Source of the DNA: Tubulanus polymorphus
Lineage: Eukaryota; Nemertea; Palaeonemertea; Tubulaniformes; Tubulanidae
Direction: 5' to 3'
Assembly (NCBI RefSeq): GCF_964204645.1
Contig: NC_134036.1
Span: 3,706,001 to 3,770,000, forward strand
Length of the DNA: 64,000 nucleotides
The translations under genes were made by a program, and so were the position numbers. Below the pieces are notes generated by a model, which did not search any database, was not told where the DNA came from, and worked only from the letters and a program-made list of their open reading frames with translations. Shown here piece after piece: positions 22,119 to 36,976 of this stretch; position 1 is the first letter of the stretch; each line of letters opens with the position of its first letter.

Positions 22119-25100
22119 TCAATGTCGTGAACGTTTAGCTTTTGCTCTTATGGATTTCATATCAATAGTCAATATTGTGTAAAGAAGGGGATTGAGGGAC
22201 GAGTTGATCGGTAAGAAAAGAACCGCCAGCCAAGCCGCCACCTGATTCGGTATTTCTACCCGTAATACGGCGCAAAACTGAACGGTTATTAACGGCAGCC
22301 AGCAAAATAAATTACACAGATTTATCACTAAACTTCTGCGTGCCAAAATAAGTTCGGTAGGATCTATTCTACCCGAACCGGACCTGCTTCCAGATACGAG
22401 TCTGTACATTTGAGAATAGGTGGCCATTATGGAAGCAAGTATGACAGAGTTGAACACGGCAAAAATAGCGAATGAATATTGCCAGGCGTTGACCTCGATT
22501 GTAATTAAATTCATAGGTAAACAAACTCCTGTACTGCCATAGAAGTTGTTCCCGAAATAAGATGACTGTGACAGAGGTATTATAGATACTGTACCTATGG
22601 ATAACCAACATACGCCACAAATAATGGACACATATCTCGGAGATGTAATCGGGCTTCCAGAAAATGGATTAACGATAGTTGAGAATCTATGGCGCGTTAG
22701 AATAAGCAGAAATGTCAATGAGCCTTCACAAGAAAGAGTCACCGTAACTCCAGCGAAACTACAAAATGAACTGTCGGTCCAAGTTTCAGAATTTAGGAAA
22801 TAATCTCCTTTATAAACGTAATCTGCTCCCGCGATCAAAAACAAATAAATCGACATCAGAAAATCACAAGCAGCGATATTGATAATGAGGATGTCAGAAG
22901 ACGTGTTACGCTTTTCAGAGGGTGAAAGTCGAATTGACCGAAGACGAAATAAAATGACGATACTGTTCGCGGAGAAACTGAACGCAGCGATGACCCAGAT
23001 GATAGCTCTGAGGACTGTGTTACCCATCAGATCAGAACAGGAGGAAAATTGATCAGCTTCGGGAAGGCACTGGTCAACATTCGGAGCCATGCAGCAAAAT
23101 TTGTAAGCATCAGACGTTAGCGAGACTAATGATGTCAGATTGTCGAAAACGCCTCTTTCTGTTGAAATATAATTGGAATTATTGGATAAATCGAGATACA
23201 AAAGTTCGCTTAAACCAGAAAAAGCATATTTCGATATAAAATTTATTCTATTGCTGCTGATATTCAACGAAGTCATTGAGGATAAACCTTTGAATATATT
23301 TGCGGAGAGTGCCGAAATGTACAGTCCGCGAAGGTCAAAACTGGAAAGCGAGATTAAACCATTAAAGCTACCATCTTCTAAATATCGAATTGGATTTCCA
23401 GTTACGAAAAGTTCTTTTAAACTAATTAACCCGTTGAATGTATTAGTTGTTAAAGATGTAATCGAGTTATACGTAAGGTCTAACGTTCGTAGATTATGCA
23501 GGTTTGTGAATGAATTTGGTAAAATGTGAGACAATTCATTGGCGGAGAGGTTGAGCATGCGAAGATAGACGAATGAAGAAAACGTTGACGCATTTAAACG
23601 AATGCTGTTATCGGACAACATTAGAACTCGAGTTGATATCGTGATTAGACCAGTAATATCGGTGAGACCAACATTCCTACAGTCCACATAATGACCTTGA
23701 CATTGACAGCGACTAGGACACGTGACGTTACAGAAAGCCTCGTCATCGGTTGTATGTTTACAATTTACGACACCATCGCAAACTTCAGATTGTGGGATAC
23801 ATCGATTTTCCTGACCACATTTAAACATTCCCGGACATGAAAATGTCTTGCAGTTTTGTTCATCTTCTGAATTAGGACAATCTGATTGACCATTGCACAT
23901 CTGTCTGATCGGTATACAGTACGATGCTGGACATTTCACAGTACCAGCTGGACATTCAAATTCTTCACATCTCAATACATGCTCAAGATTTCTACAAACT
24001 GGGAGATCATTGGTCATTCTTTCTAGAATACATCTGTGACGTCTTGAATAACAATGAGGAGAATTGAAAGAACATCTTTGTTCATCAGATTCTGTGCAGA
24101 GATTTGTGAAGTTAGTCGCACAGTGGTTTTCACTAGTACAGCTAACCGTAGGATTCACTGTAACATTAGGAGTTGTTACTAATTCATCTTCCTCCAGGCT
24201 TCCACTACAATCCACGACACCATCCTGATACAACTGAAAACTGATACAGTCTCCGCTGTTACACATGAACCCCTGACACATTTCAGCGGTGCACCCCATT
24301 TCGTCGGAGTCGTCCTTACAATGAGTGGCTCCATCACATCTGTTAGATTTACCGACACATTGACCACTGTTACAGCGAAATTGTTCGGACAAACACGGTG
24401 GATGAATACAAGATTTCTCATCAGAATCATCCACACAATCATGTATGAAGTCACAGAAACCACTTATTGATATAACCTGACCATCATCGCATTGAAACTG
24501 ACTGCGTAGATTGATATCCGTACAATTGAGTTCATCTTCACCGTGTTGACAGTCGTGTCTGGTATCACATACGCGATGGTCGCTGATACATCTTCGATCG
24601 TTACATTCAAACTGCCACGATTTACAACCGCTTATCGAAGCTAACTCTTCATCAGTTACATTGTACGAACACAAAACAGAATGCGCTGTATCTGTCGCAT
24701 TATCAAACCGTTTCATTATCCATTTAACTGATTGAATATAAGAAATTTCATCTCTAGTGATTATTGGGTGTATAACTTGCAGTCTGTCATTAGAAATCAT
24801 CGTTAGTATAGAGCTATATTGATGTCGATATTGAAATATTCTTATCAAATAAAAGACATCTTTTTCTGTGTTACTGTACGCTCGGCCTATTTCGCCTCGG
24901 ATGCCACGACACATCTTTGTCGCAGTTTCTACATCTAAACCGCCTTGTTTGTTCCAGTCTGTCAGTATTTGATAGCATTGTTGATCTATGCTTACCCAAC
25001 CAATCGTACAGCTCGAGTCATTGAAACCAGTATCTTGAAATTTATCTTCTCCTATCTTCTCGTATGTGTCGTTGTTTCTGGAATTTGTTGTATTTCCATC

Positions 25101-28100
25101 TGTATCCAATCTTTCCGATTCGCAAACGAAACTCGTATGAACCTCTTCGATTTCGCAGGGGAATCGAACCCAGTTCGCCGAACCTCGTGGATTATTCAAT
25201 ATCATCGCCGTACACGGCATATTGACATCATTTATCGGTTGTTTTCTTACGGCAGATATCAAACCTTGAATAACTTCTGGTATCGTGTCGTTATTTGCAG
25301 GTTTATACCAATCAGTGTAGCTCAATGGTTTCCCGTCAGTCCACGTGTAATTACCTGTATTCGGCTGAAAATAACGATTAAGAATAATGAATCTATAAAT
25401 AATTAAGTTTCTCCTGAAATAGAAATATCCCTTTATGAGGGAAAAGCAGTATTTTTAGATTACAATTACCTGCAGTTTTAGTCCAATCATCATAATGAGC
25501 GCTTTCTGTGAATATGCCGGTCTCAAAAGTTCCGTTGCGAATAACGTTTTAATGTTAATCATTTCCTGTTGTGAGTTGATACTGAGTAGATGTCCCGCGT
25601 ACTTCTGTCTACAGTACAATTCAGCATTCTCCCAATTCAGACGTTCATTTCTGATGTATTTTACGCATGAAATTCCCGAATCTAGAAATCCTGATTTACA
25701 AACATTTTCAAACTGTTTTACCGGTAACGACTGTTCTAATGTGTATTGTATTTGAAATATGGGAATGTAATTTTTCACCTCGAAGTAAAAGGTGTGATGT
25801 CTTAAACTATAAAACACAAGTCCCGGTATTGCGTTATTGTCACATATTTTATTTTCGTGTCGATGTGTTTGACCAGTTGTATCACCTATGTATTGTATTA
25901 ATATAATCGGGTCTTTGTCTCGTGGTGTCGCCTTCTCACATCGTATCATTTCAATATATTTCGATACAAATCTGTAGTGTAGAATTCCCTTAATGGCCTT
26001 TGGTGTAAACCTATATGTTAATGCTTCTCTGGCGAATGCTGCTGATCCCGGGTAGTTTGGTGACTGAATGATTCCGCAATTATCAATTAGTGGTTCCTGG
26101 TCGATAGCCATAAATTCTGCCACATTCTTCGATCGTTGACATTTATTTCGTAATTCAACTAGTAATGAATGTCTCCAGAATGGATCCGTCCAACGTGTTT
26201 TCACAGTGTTTAATACGAGACTGTTATTGAGAATCTGACTACTCAAACTCACGTACATACCACATGAACCGAATAATAGAGGATCCTGAAAACATCGGTC
26301 AATTTGATATTCGTGTGCTGATAATATATAGATATTTCTCAAAGGAAGGCGTCGGTTTTCGGGTGTAATCACGAGACAGTGTGACGTCATATTGATCCGA
26401 CGTTCTCCCTCCTTTAAAACATACCCGTCACAGTCGGTAGGACGAAATCTGAGGCGTGAATCCTTACCGACTGTCAACTGATCGTCCCAGTTATAAGCGT
26501 ATCCTACTACAGTAACCGATCCACCTGATGTAATCAGACTGACGACGTTACGGTCGTATGTCCATAAACGAGGACAATACGGACCGTATCGTCTAGCCGT
26601 GAAATTACCACCGTCGTATATGTAAAATCCAGCTCGCTCGCAGTTCTCTGATAAAACTGTTAGTTCCATATTCTCTTCGTAAATATCTACTTTCCATCTG
26701 ATCTCGTATCTAGTGATGCGATACGTTAATGTCATCTTCCCTCGAGTTGGGTACAGCGAGTTCAGGGTCATAAACCACATTTGGTTCACAGATGCCTAAA
26801 TCAGAATTAATTTACTGGACTATAGAGATATGAACAGCCGTACCATACGTTTTAAAAGACATTTTATTTTATACACTTTTCTTACCTTGCGTTTGTCGAT
26901 TTTTACGTCAGCTATAGAAAATGATTCCATTTTGTAGATTATTTCTATACGAGATTCCGTTAGTTCTTGCTCAACCAAAACGCACAGTACGACGAAAAAG
27001 CCTTCAGATTTGACACTCAGTGATTGCAGGTAGTTGTAACCGAGTAAAATATCAGTTCCTATAACACGTAACCCTTCTAGTTTATATACACCAATGACGT
27101 CATCGGACGAGACGAGGTCACGTGTCCAGTTGAAGACGACGTACTGTAACACCTGCACTGTGATAGACCAGCAGTGTAAGTGTTTTGATCGAGTTATTAC
27201 GTGTAAACTGTTGTCATCGGGAATGAGCACTCCCGACTCGTTATTAGAGATTTGTATCAACGGATTAGAGACGTTCCAATCTGATATTTTATAAATCTGG
27301 ACTAAAAGCTGCGACTGAAATTGCACTTGACGATATAGCAGTGATATGACGGCTTTGTTTGTTTTAGTATGAAAAGACGATGGCGGATGTCCGGTTTGTT
27401 CTCGTAGTAGACCTATAGGTTCCCTGCTGGTGTTCCACCCATCGTGGATTTTAACAGTCGTCGCTTGATTAGCGCCCGGTCTAACTTTTAAACTTAGCTT
27501 GCTTAGTGTCAAGTTCATAGCAAAACCAACCGGCGCCCCGACCCATTCCAAAAACAACTGGCAGTTTTGTAGACGATTTATGGCAAATCTGTATCCTTTC
27601 ACTGCTTGTAATTCTTTTAATTGAAAAGATGATTTTCTGCAGTAATGACTTATTCTCAATCGGTTACGTTCATAACGATATATGATATAAACCCGACTAC
27701 CTCGCGCACCATCGACGTTGCTTCCAAACATCAACGAGATCGAATCGTTACGGCGGATTTCATGTTTTCCATCACCGCACAATCTGTTATCAGACTCGCC
27801 GATGAGAAGGTAGTTATCACTACAGAATATTGACGGCTCGATATCGTAGTAAACCTGGACGTGGAAAGTTCCCGATAAAGAACTGTTGATGAACCAACGA
27901 CATTCAACACCACGCGATAACGAAGGGTAATTCGGCGAAACGATGTAACCGGACGTAGAATCTAGCGGGTACCACGTGTTGTTACAAGACGAACTTACCG
28001 TCACAGACGATTCCTCGATAGAGTCTGCGCGATCAGCGCGCGCGATGCGAACTTGACAGACGATCAGCGACGCTATAAACAGCGCTCTCAGTCGTTGCTT

Positions 28101-28142
28101 CATAGCGAACAACCTCAACTCGACAAAGTGAAGAATTGCCAT
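22119..28142 (-). CDS. CUB/C-lectin/LDLa/LRR seven-helix receptor, copy 1
   Basis: A cell-surface receptor resembling Lymnaea GRL101 and the relaxin-type LGR receptors. Three coding exons in phase 0: 26886-28142, 25470-26795 and 22119-25364, 1,942 residues from the first ATG (a second at 28103 directly precedes the signal peptide). Order: signal peptide; CUB (YIVSPNYPSLSRGVECRWF); a CUB-like region; a further CUB around IIQSPNYPGS; a C-type lectin domain split by the last intron (YTWTDGKPLSYTDWY); a second lectin-like domain; LDLa modules at about 1108-1406 (five clear, one degenerate); LRR cap CPSRCQCQ and about seven LRRs; seven helices from about 1643. The helices carry a TM2 Asp, CWLP in TM6 and NPLLY in TM7, but HRF stands where DRY is usual. 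Ligand unknown. Confidence 0.9.
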
Positions 28143-29815
28143 CCCGATTCAAATTCTTATTTCATTGAAAATGATGCAGAATTTTACATCTCTAGTTGGT
28201 GAAATAGATTATTTGCTACACTCTTTTAAAATACAACTATATTTTCATTATATGTTGATAATGTTCGATCAAACTCAAACTGTCAGCTCCGGACGAGCTT
28301 CCCAGTAATTACCATCTATCTGTGCAGCAACTTTCCGCTCCCCGTTTACACGTGTCGTACATATCCATGACCAATTATATTTTTGAATCATGCTTCGCTG
28401 GTTCAAGTTTCCTAGCAATTTATTTTAACGATATTTTAATATTTTTCGCTGATGTACATCGTGTTTATGGAACTCATCATTCTGTCTAGAAGCATACCGG
28501 TCTTACATCTACGGAAAACCTACATCAACTAGATCCGCGACCCCCCCGCATTGATATAAGTATTCAGCTAGGTCAGTGTTGACCCCCACACTTTTGACTA
28601 TGCAACTAGGTCAGTTGACTCGCGCACTGATCAGTATTGAACTAAGCCAGTTGATCCCCGCATTGAGCGAGTCTCTAGCTAGATCAGTGGACCGTCGCAC
28701 TGATGAGTATTTAACTAGGTCAATGATATGTCTTCCGCACTAGTGAGTATTTTACCTAGGCCATTTTGACCCCCGTCTTTATGAGTATTTAACTGGGTCA
28801 GGTGACTGCCTCTCCTAGTGTTCAACTAGGTGAGTTAGGGGTTCAGAGCGACGCTATATTACGTCATTTTCGACGAATGGAGAAATCTGATGTCAAAGTT
28901 TTCTCTCAAAATCTAGTTTGAAATTTGAACGAAACTTCTGCCAGTAGCGTAATACAGGACACTTCTGTAAGTTACATGAGTCATCGAGAAAAATTGTTCA
29001 AACAAAAAATTTCTTTCACATCACCATGAGTCATTTTATATTTCAGTTCCTCTAGTGTTCTGTATTTCAAATTCAATTTACTTTGTATTTTGATTTTGAT
29101 TTTTTGATTATGAAATTCGCTTTTAATCAGTTCATTTTCAATGAGTTAACTCTGAGTCAAATCTTAATTCAGAACTGTGGAACCGGGTCCAGTTCTGTAG
29201 GTTAGATTTGGCTTAAGAGAATTTGTCTCTTTCTTCCGATGGCCCCAGAGTAACATTTAAAGCTGGAACAATGGAGTGACTAATCGCTGATAGATTGGAA
29301 GAGAAACTCACGGTTTTCAATAGACAAATCTCACTGTAATTCAAGTCACTGACCTACAATCGACAAAATACTGTAAACACCGTTTCGACTCAAATAATCA
29401 TGAGCTATGTTCAAAAATTGCCAAAAACGATGTTTATAAAAATGAAGAAAATGATAGGTAAATGATAAGGCTTTTTGTTGAAATTGATGCACAACAGAAA
29501 CTGATTACTATACAATTAGGAATTGATGATTCTAAATTTACTGATTGAAGTCAGAGTTCAACGATATCTTAAATATTCACTCTCGGGTGCTCTGAGCTCG
29601 TTTATGGAGTTTAATGTTACGTTCTGTATCTGACCAATTTGAATAAAAGCAATTGAGTTTTGTATTGTATAGTGAAAAATGTTTGAGTGGAGTATGCTGA
29701 AATTGAGTAACTCGAAGATCTTATAGTTGAAGTTGAAAACATCTATCTAAAACACAATATAGCAATTTATAATGGTTGTTCGTATTTTGACTTGAATTCG
29801 ATGTTTGAAATCTGT
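28143..29815. other. Spacer between receptor copies 1 and 2
   Basis: Holds the promoter side of copy 1, the ~38-bp ACTAGGTCAG repeat (28527-28850), half of a foldback element at about 29140-29196 (GAGTTAACTCTGAGTC, CAGAACTGTGGAACCGGGTCC), and the 3' flank of copy 2, where GACCAATTTGAATAAAAGCA matches the flanks of copies 1 and 3. No other gene seen. Confidence 0.6.
28527..28850. repeat. ~38-bp tandem repeat upstream of receptor copy 1
   Basis: Units built on CTAGGTCAGTTGACCCC and CACTGATGAGTATTTAA. The same repeat lies at a similar distance upstream of copy 2 (36243-36435) and copy 3 (42110-42325). It was therefore part of the ancestral duplicated unit, and it has diverged in copy number. 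Confidence 0.85.
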
Positions 29816-32800
29816 TCAATGTCGTGAACGTTTAGCTTTTGCTCGAATGGATTTCATATCGATAGTCAGTATGGTGTAAAGAAGGGGATTGAGGGACGAG
29901 TTAATCGGTAAGAAAAGAACAGCCAGCCAAGCCGCCACCTGATTCGGTATTTCTACCCGTAATACCGCGCAAAACTGAACGATAATTAACGGCAGCCAGC
30001 AAAATAGATTACATAGATTTATCACTAAACTTCTGCGTGCCAAAATAAGTTCGGTAGGATCTATTCTACCCGAACCAGACCTGCTTCCAGATACGAGTCG
30101 GTACATTTGAGAATAGGTGGCCATTATGGAAGCAAGTATGACAGAGTTGAACACGGCAAAAATAGCGAATGAATATTGCCAGGCTTTGACCTCAATTGTA
30201 ATTAAATTCATAGGTAAACAAACTCCTGTACTGCCATAGAACTTGTCTCCGAAATAAGATGACTGTGACAGAGGTATTATAGATAGTGTACCTATAGATA
30301 ACCAACATACGCCACAAATAATGGACACATATCTCGGAGATGTAATCGGGCTTCCAGAAAATGGATTAACGATATTCGAGAATCTATGACGCGTTAGAAT
30401 AAGCAGAAATGCCAATGAGCCTTCACAAGAAAGAGTCACCGTAACTCCAGCGAAACTACAAAATGAACTGTCGGTCCAAGTTTCAGAATTTAGGAAATAA
30501 TCTCCTTTATAAACGTAATCTGCTCCCGCGATCAAAAACAAATAAATCGACATCAGAAAATCACAAGCAGCGATATTGATAATGAGGATGTCAGAAGACG
30601 TGTTACGCTTTTCAGAGGGTGAAAGTCGAATTGACCGAAGACGAAATAAAATGACGATACTGTTCGCGGAGAAACTGAACGCAGCGATGACCCAGATGAT
30701 AGCTCTGAGGACTGTGTTACCCATCAGATCAGAACAGGAGGAAAATTGATCAGCTTCGGGAAGGCACTGGTCAACATTCGGAGCCATGCAGCAAAATTTG
30801 TAAGCATCAGACGTTAGCGAGAATAATGATGTCAGATTGTCGAAAACGCCTCTTTCTGTTGAAATGTAATTGGAATTATTGGATAAATCAAGATACAAAA
30901 GTTCGCTTAAACCAGAAAAAGCATATTTCGATATAAAATTTATTCTATTGCTGCTGATATTCAACGAAGTCATTGAGGATAAACCTTTGAATATATTTGC
31001 GGAGAGTGCCGAAATGTACAGTCCGCGAAGGTCAAAACTGGAAAGCGAGATTAAACCATTAAAGCTACCATCTTCTAAATATCGAATTGGATTTCCAGTT
31101 ACGAAAAGTTCTTTTAAACTAATTAACCCGTTGAATGTATTAGTTGTTAAAGATGTAATCGAGTTATACGTAAGGTCTAACGTTCGTAGATTATGCAGGT
31201 TTGTGAATGAATTTGGTAAAATGTGAGACAATTCATTGGCGGAGAGGTTGAGCATGCGAAGATAGACGAATGAAGAAAACGTTGACGCATTTAAACGAAT
31301 GCTGTTATCGGACAACATTAGAACTCGAGTTGATATCGTGATTAGACCAGTAATATCGGTGAGACCAACATTCCTACAGTCCACATAATGACCTTGACAT
31401 TGACAGCGACTAGGACACGTGACGTTACAGAAAGCCTCGTCATCGGTTGTATGTTTACAATTTACGACACCATCGCAAACTTCAGATTGTGGGATACATC
31501 GATTTTCCTGACCACATTTAAACATTCCCGGACATGAAAATGTCTCGCAGTTTTGTTCATCTTCTGAATTAGGACAATCTGATTGACCATTGCACATCTG
31601 TCTGATCGGTATACAGTACGATGCTGGACATTTCACAGTACCAGCTGGACATTCAAATTCTTCACATCTCAATACATGCTCAAGATTTCTACAAACTGGG
31701 AGATCATTTGTCATTCTTTCTAGAATACATCTGTGACGTCTTGAATAACAATGAGGAGAATTGAAAGAACATCTTTGTTCATCAGATTCTGTGCAGAGAT
31801 TTGTGAAGTTAGTCGCACAGTGGTTTTCACTAGTACAGTTAACCGTAGGATTCACTGTAACATTAGGAGTTGTTACTAATTCATCTTCCTCCAGGCTTCC
31901 ACTACAATCCACGACACCATCCTGATACAACTGAAAACTGATACAGTCTCCGCTGTTACACATGAATTCCTGACACATTTCAGCGGTGCACCCCATTTCG
32001 TCGGAGTCGTCCTTACAATGAGTGGCTCCATCACATCTGTTAGATTTACCGACACATTGACCACTGTTACAGCGAAATTGTTCGGACAAACACGGTGGAT
32101 GAATACAAGATTTCTCATCAGAATCATCCACACAATCATGTATGAAGTCACAGAAACCACTTATTGATATAACCTGACCATCATCGCATTGAAACTGACT
32201 GTGTAAATTGATATCCGTACAATCGAGTTCATCTTCACCGTGCTGACAGTCGTGTCTGGTATCACATACGCGATGGTCGCTGATACATCTTCGATCGTTA
32301 CATTCAAACTGCCACGATTTACAACCGCTTATCGAAGCTAACTCTTCATCAGTTACATTGTACGAACACAAAACAGAATGCGCTGTATCTGTCGCATTAT
32401 CAAACCGTTTCATTATCCATTTAACTGATTGAATATAAGAAATTTCATCTCTAGTGATTATTGGGTGTATAACTTGGAGTCTGTCATTAGAAATCATCGT
32501 TAGTATAGAGCCATATTGATGTCGATATTGAAATTTTCTTATCAAATTGAAGATATCTTTCTCTGTGTTACTGTACGCTCGGCCTATTTCGCCTCGGATG
32601 CCATGACACATCTTTGTCGCAGTTTCTACATCTAAACCGCCTTGTTTGTCCCAGTCTGTCAGTATTTGATAGCATCGTTTATCTATGCTTACCCAACCAA
32701 TCGTACAGCTCGAGTCATTGAAACCAGTATCTTGAAATTTATCTTCTCCTATCTTCTCGTATGTGTCGTTGTTTCTGGAATTTGTTGTATTTCCATCTGT

Positions 32801-35800
32801 ATCCAATCTTTCCGATTCGCAAACGAAACTCGTATGAACCTCTTCGAGTTCGCAGGGGAATCGAACCCAGTTCGCCGATCCTCGTGGATTATTCAGTATC
32901 ATCGCCGTACACGGCATATTGACATCATTTATCGGTTGTTTTCTTACGGCAGATATCAAACCTTGAATAACATCTGGTATCGTGTCGTTATTTGCAGGTT
33001 TATACCAATCAGTGTAGCTCAATGGTTTTCCGTCAGTCCACGTGTAATTACCTGTATTCGGCTGAAAATAACGATTAAGAATAATGAATCTATAAATAAT
33101 TAAGTTTCTCCTGAAATAGAAATATCCCTTTATGAGGGAAAAGCAGTATTTTTAGATTACATTTACCTGCAGTTTTAGTCCAATCATCATAATGAGCGCT
33201 TTCTGTGAATATGCCGGTCCCAAAAGTTCCGTTGCGAATAACGTTTTAATGTTAATCATTTCCTGATGTGAGTTGATACTGAGTAGATGTCCCGCGTACT
33301 TCTGTCTACAATACAATTCAGCATTCTCCCAATTCAGACGTTCATCTCTGACGTATTTTACGCATGAAATTCCCGAATCTAGAAATCCTGATTTACAGAC
33401 ATTTTCAAACTGTTTTATCGGTAACGACTGTTCTAATGTGTATTTTATTTGAAATGTTGGTATGTGATTTTTCACGTCAAACCACAGGTTCTCATGTTTT
33501 AAACTATAAAATACAAGTCCCGGTATCGCGTTGTGGTCACAAATTCTATTTTCGTGTCGATGTCTTTGGCCGCTAGTTCTATCAGTTATATCTTGTATTA
33601 TTACAATCGGGTCTTTGTCTGATTGTTTTGTCTTCTCACATCGTATCATCGCAATATATTTGATTATAAATCTGTAATAACGAACTCGTTTGATGTTCTG
33701 TAAACGAAAGCCATATGTTAATATTTCCCTGGTGAACCCTGCTGATCCCGGGTAGTTTAGTGATTGAATGATTCCGCAATTATCATTCAGTGGTGCCTGT
33801 GGAACAGCCCCATCGACATGAATGTCAACTTTCTTCGATCGTTGACATTTACGTCGTAGTTCAACTAATAATGAATGTCTCCAGAACGGATCCGTCCAAC
33901 GTGTTTTCACGGTGTTTAATACGAGACTGTTATTGAGAATCTGACTACTCAATCTCACGTAACTACCACATGAACCGTATGATATAGCATCCTGAAAACA
34001 TCGGTCAATTTGATATTCGTGTTCTGATAATATATAAATGTTTCTCAAAGAAAGACGTCGGTTTTCGGGTGTAATCACGAGACAGTGTGACGTCATATTG
34101 ATCTGACGTTCTCCCTCCTTTAAAACATACCCGTCACAGTCGGTAGGACGAAATCTGACGCGTGAATCCTTACCGACTGTTAACTGACCGTCCCAGTTAT
34201 AAGCGTATCCTACTACAGTAACCGATCCACCTGATGTAATCAGACTGACGACGTTACGGTCGTATGTCCATAAACGAGGACAATACGGACCGTATCGTCT
34301 AGCCGTGAAATTACCACCGTCGTATATGTAAAATCCAGCTCGCTCGCAGTTCTCTGATAAAACTGTTAGTTCCATATTCTCTTCATAAATACTAACTGTC
34401 CATTCAAAGTGTAATGTATTAATGCGATACGTTAATGTCGTCTTCTTATTTTTCCGAAAAATTCGGAAAGGTGCCAAGGGGTATGACACTACCGTGCTGT
34501 GTATCTAAAACAAGATATCCTTCAAATCAAATACTTTATTTCATGATATGATTCATCAGATCCTCCAGTTTTATACTCACCCTACGTTTGTCGACGCCTA
34601 CATCTTCTATCGAAAGTGATTCCATTTTATAGTTTATTACTATACGAGATTTTGTTGATTCCTGTCCCCTTAAAACGCACAGCACGACGAGAAAGCCGTC
34701 AGATTTGACACTCAGTGATTGCAGGTAGTTGTAACCGAGTAAAATATCAGTTCCTACAACACGTAACCCTTCTAGTTTATATACACCGATGACGTCATCG
34801 GACGAGACGAGGTCACGTGTCCAGTTGAAGACGACGTACTGTAACACCTGCACTGTGATAGACCAGCAGTGTAAGTGTTTTGATCGAGTTATTACGTGTA
34901 AACTGTTGACATCGGGAATGAGCACTCCCGACTCGTTATTAGAGATTTGTATCAACGGATTAGAGACGTTCCAATCGGATATTTTGTACATGTGGACTAA
35001 AAGCGGTGACTGAAATTGAACGTGACGATAAAGTAGTGATATGACGGCTTTATTTGTTTTAGTGTAAAATGATGATGGTGGATGTCCGGTTTGTTCTCGT
35101 ATTAGACCTATAGGCTCACTGCTGGTGTTCCATCCGTCGTAGATTTTAACAGTTGTCGCTGAATCAGCGCCTGGATACAATGTCATACTTAACTTCATAA
35201 AAGTCAAGTTCATAGCTAAACCATCCGGCACCCGGACCCATTCCAAAAACAACTGGCAATTTTGTAGACGATTTATAGCAAATCTGTATCCTTTCACTGT
35301 TTGTAATTCTTTTAACTGAAAAGTGTATTTACTACAATAATGACTGATTCTCAATCGGTTTCGTTCATAACGATATATGATATAAACCCGACTTCCTCGC
35401 GTAGCATCGATGTTACTTCTAAACATCAACGAGATCGAATCGTTACGGCGGATTTCATGTTTTCCATCACCGCACAATCTGTTATCAGACTCGTCGATGA
35501 GAAGGTAGTTATCACTACAAAATATTGACGGCTCGATATCGTGGTAAACTTGAACGCGAAAAGTTCCCGATAAAGAACTGTTGATGAACCAACGACATTC
35601 AACACTGCGCGATAACGAAGGGTAATTCGGCGAAACGATGTAACCGGACGTAAAATCTAGCGGGTACCACGTGTTGTTACAAGACGAACTTACCGTCACA
35701 GACGATTCCTCGATAGAGTCTGCGCGATCAGCGCGCGCAATGCGATCTTGACAGACGATCAGCGATGCTATAAACAGCGCTCTCAGTCGCTGCTCCATAC

Positions 35801-35810
35801 CGAACAACAT
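29816..35810 (-). CDS. CUB/C-lectin/LDLa/LRR seven-helix receptor, copy 2
   Basis: Complete tandem paralogue of the gene at 22119-28142 with the same architecture. Coding exons 34581-35810, 33167-34504 and 29816-33061, all phase 0; 1,937 residues from the ATG at 35810 (an upstream in-frame GTG is not used). The last exon is the same length as in copy 1 (1,081 codons plus stop), and I count only about two dozen amino-acid differences over it. The middle exon differs strongly in its first ~30 residues and in the CUB segment encoded at about 33540-33840. HRF replaces DRY, as in copy 1. The open reading frame and splice sites are intact, so the gene looks functional. Confidence 0.9.
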
Positions 35811-36976
35811 CAACACGACACGACGAAGAAATGCTATCCCGATTCAATTTCTTATTTCAATTTCTGTACAGATTTGCACAAGAATCTTAATAAATGATGT
35901 AAATTTCAATATATTCTACTACTCATTTGCCGCACTCTTTCAAAATACAACGATATTTTCAACTGCTGATATTTTGTCGAAATCGATTCATGTCGTTAAT
36001 GTTTGATCAAACTGAAACTACCAACTCCGGCCGCGCTTCCCAGTAATCACCATCTATATGTGCGACAATTTCCACTCTCATTTAGCATGCGTCGTAAATA
36101 TCTATGTCCAATTATATTTTTCTAACCTGTGATTTTTCTTCTATATAAACGATATTCTAATATTTTCGCTGATGTAATGAGCGTGTTTGGAACTCATCAT
36201 TCTGACTGGAATCATACCGGTCTTACACCTATATCTGCGCGGTCCTTCGTCAACTAGGACAGTGTTGACCCCGCAATGATCAGTAGTGAACTAGGTCAGT
36301 GTTGACCCCTGCACTGATGAGGATTTAACTAGGTCAGTGTTGACCCCTGCACTGATGAGGATTTAACTAGGTCAGTTGACCCCCGCGCTGATGAGGATTT
36401 AACTAGGTCAGTTGCAACCACACTGTTGAGGATTCAACAAGTCGTTTATTCTGTATTTTCCAATTAGATTTACTAAGTGATTATTACAGGTTTCCCTACG
36501 ACTGCTCGATTATTCTTTTATAGAATTCATTATAAACGGAAAATGCTTTTAAAGGTGCTTGAAACTCGTTTGATTCGAGCAAAATGCCCGATACACTTTT
36601 GAAACTCCTTCAATTTTTAGAAGTAATTAGAGATTTTTGTCTAGTTTGTTGCTTTGTGCAGTAGATTTCGCCTAGATTGGTGCGGATTCAAAATTTACAG
36701 ATTGAAATCAACCGCCAGATTGGTTATGAAGTCAGATATTTTGATATCACCAATACCTAGAATATTCACTCTGGTGCTCCGTGCTCGTTTATGGAGTTTA
36801 ATGTTGCGTTCAGTATCTGACCAATTTGAATAAAAGCAATTCAGTTTTGTATTGTGTAGTGAAAAATATTTGACTGGAAGATGCTGAAATTAAGTAACTA
36901 GAAATATAAAAGTTGAAGATAAATCTAAAACGCAATATAATCGTATTCTGAGTATAATTCGATGTTTGAAATCTGT
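35811..36976. other. Spacer between receptor copies 2 and 3
   Basis: Same layout as 28143-29815 but shorter: promoter side of copy 2, the ~38-bp repeat at 36243-36435, and the 3' flank of copy 3 from about 36780. No independent gene. Confidence 0.6.
36243..36435. repeat. ~38-bp tandem repeat upstream of receptor copy 2
   Basis: About five units; CTAGGTCAGT recurs at 36291, 36329 and 36367, an exact 38-bp period. Homologous to 28527-28850 and 42110-42325. Confidence 0.85.

Noticed and set aside
30870-31226. 118-codon plus-strand frame conserved in receptor copies 1 and 2
   Set aside because: It is antisense to the LRR-coding region; its identity in both copies follows from near identity of the exon, not selection on this frame.
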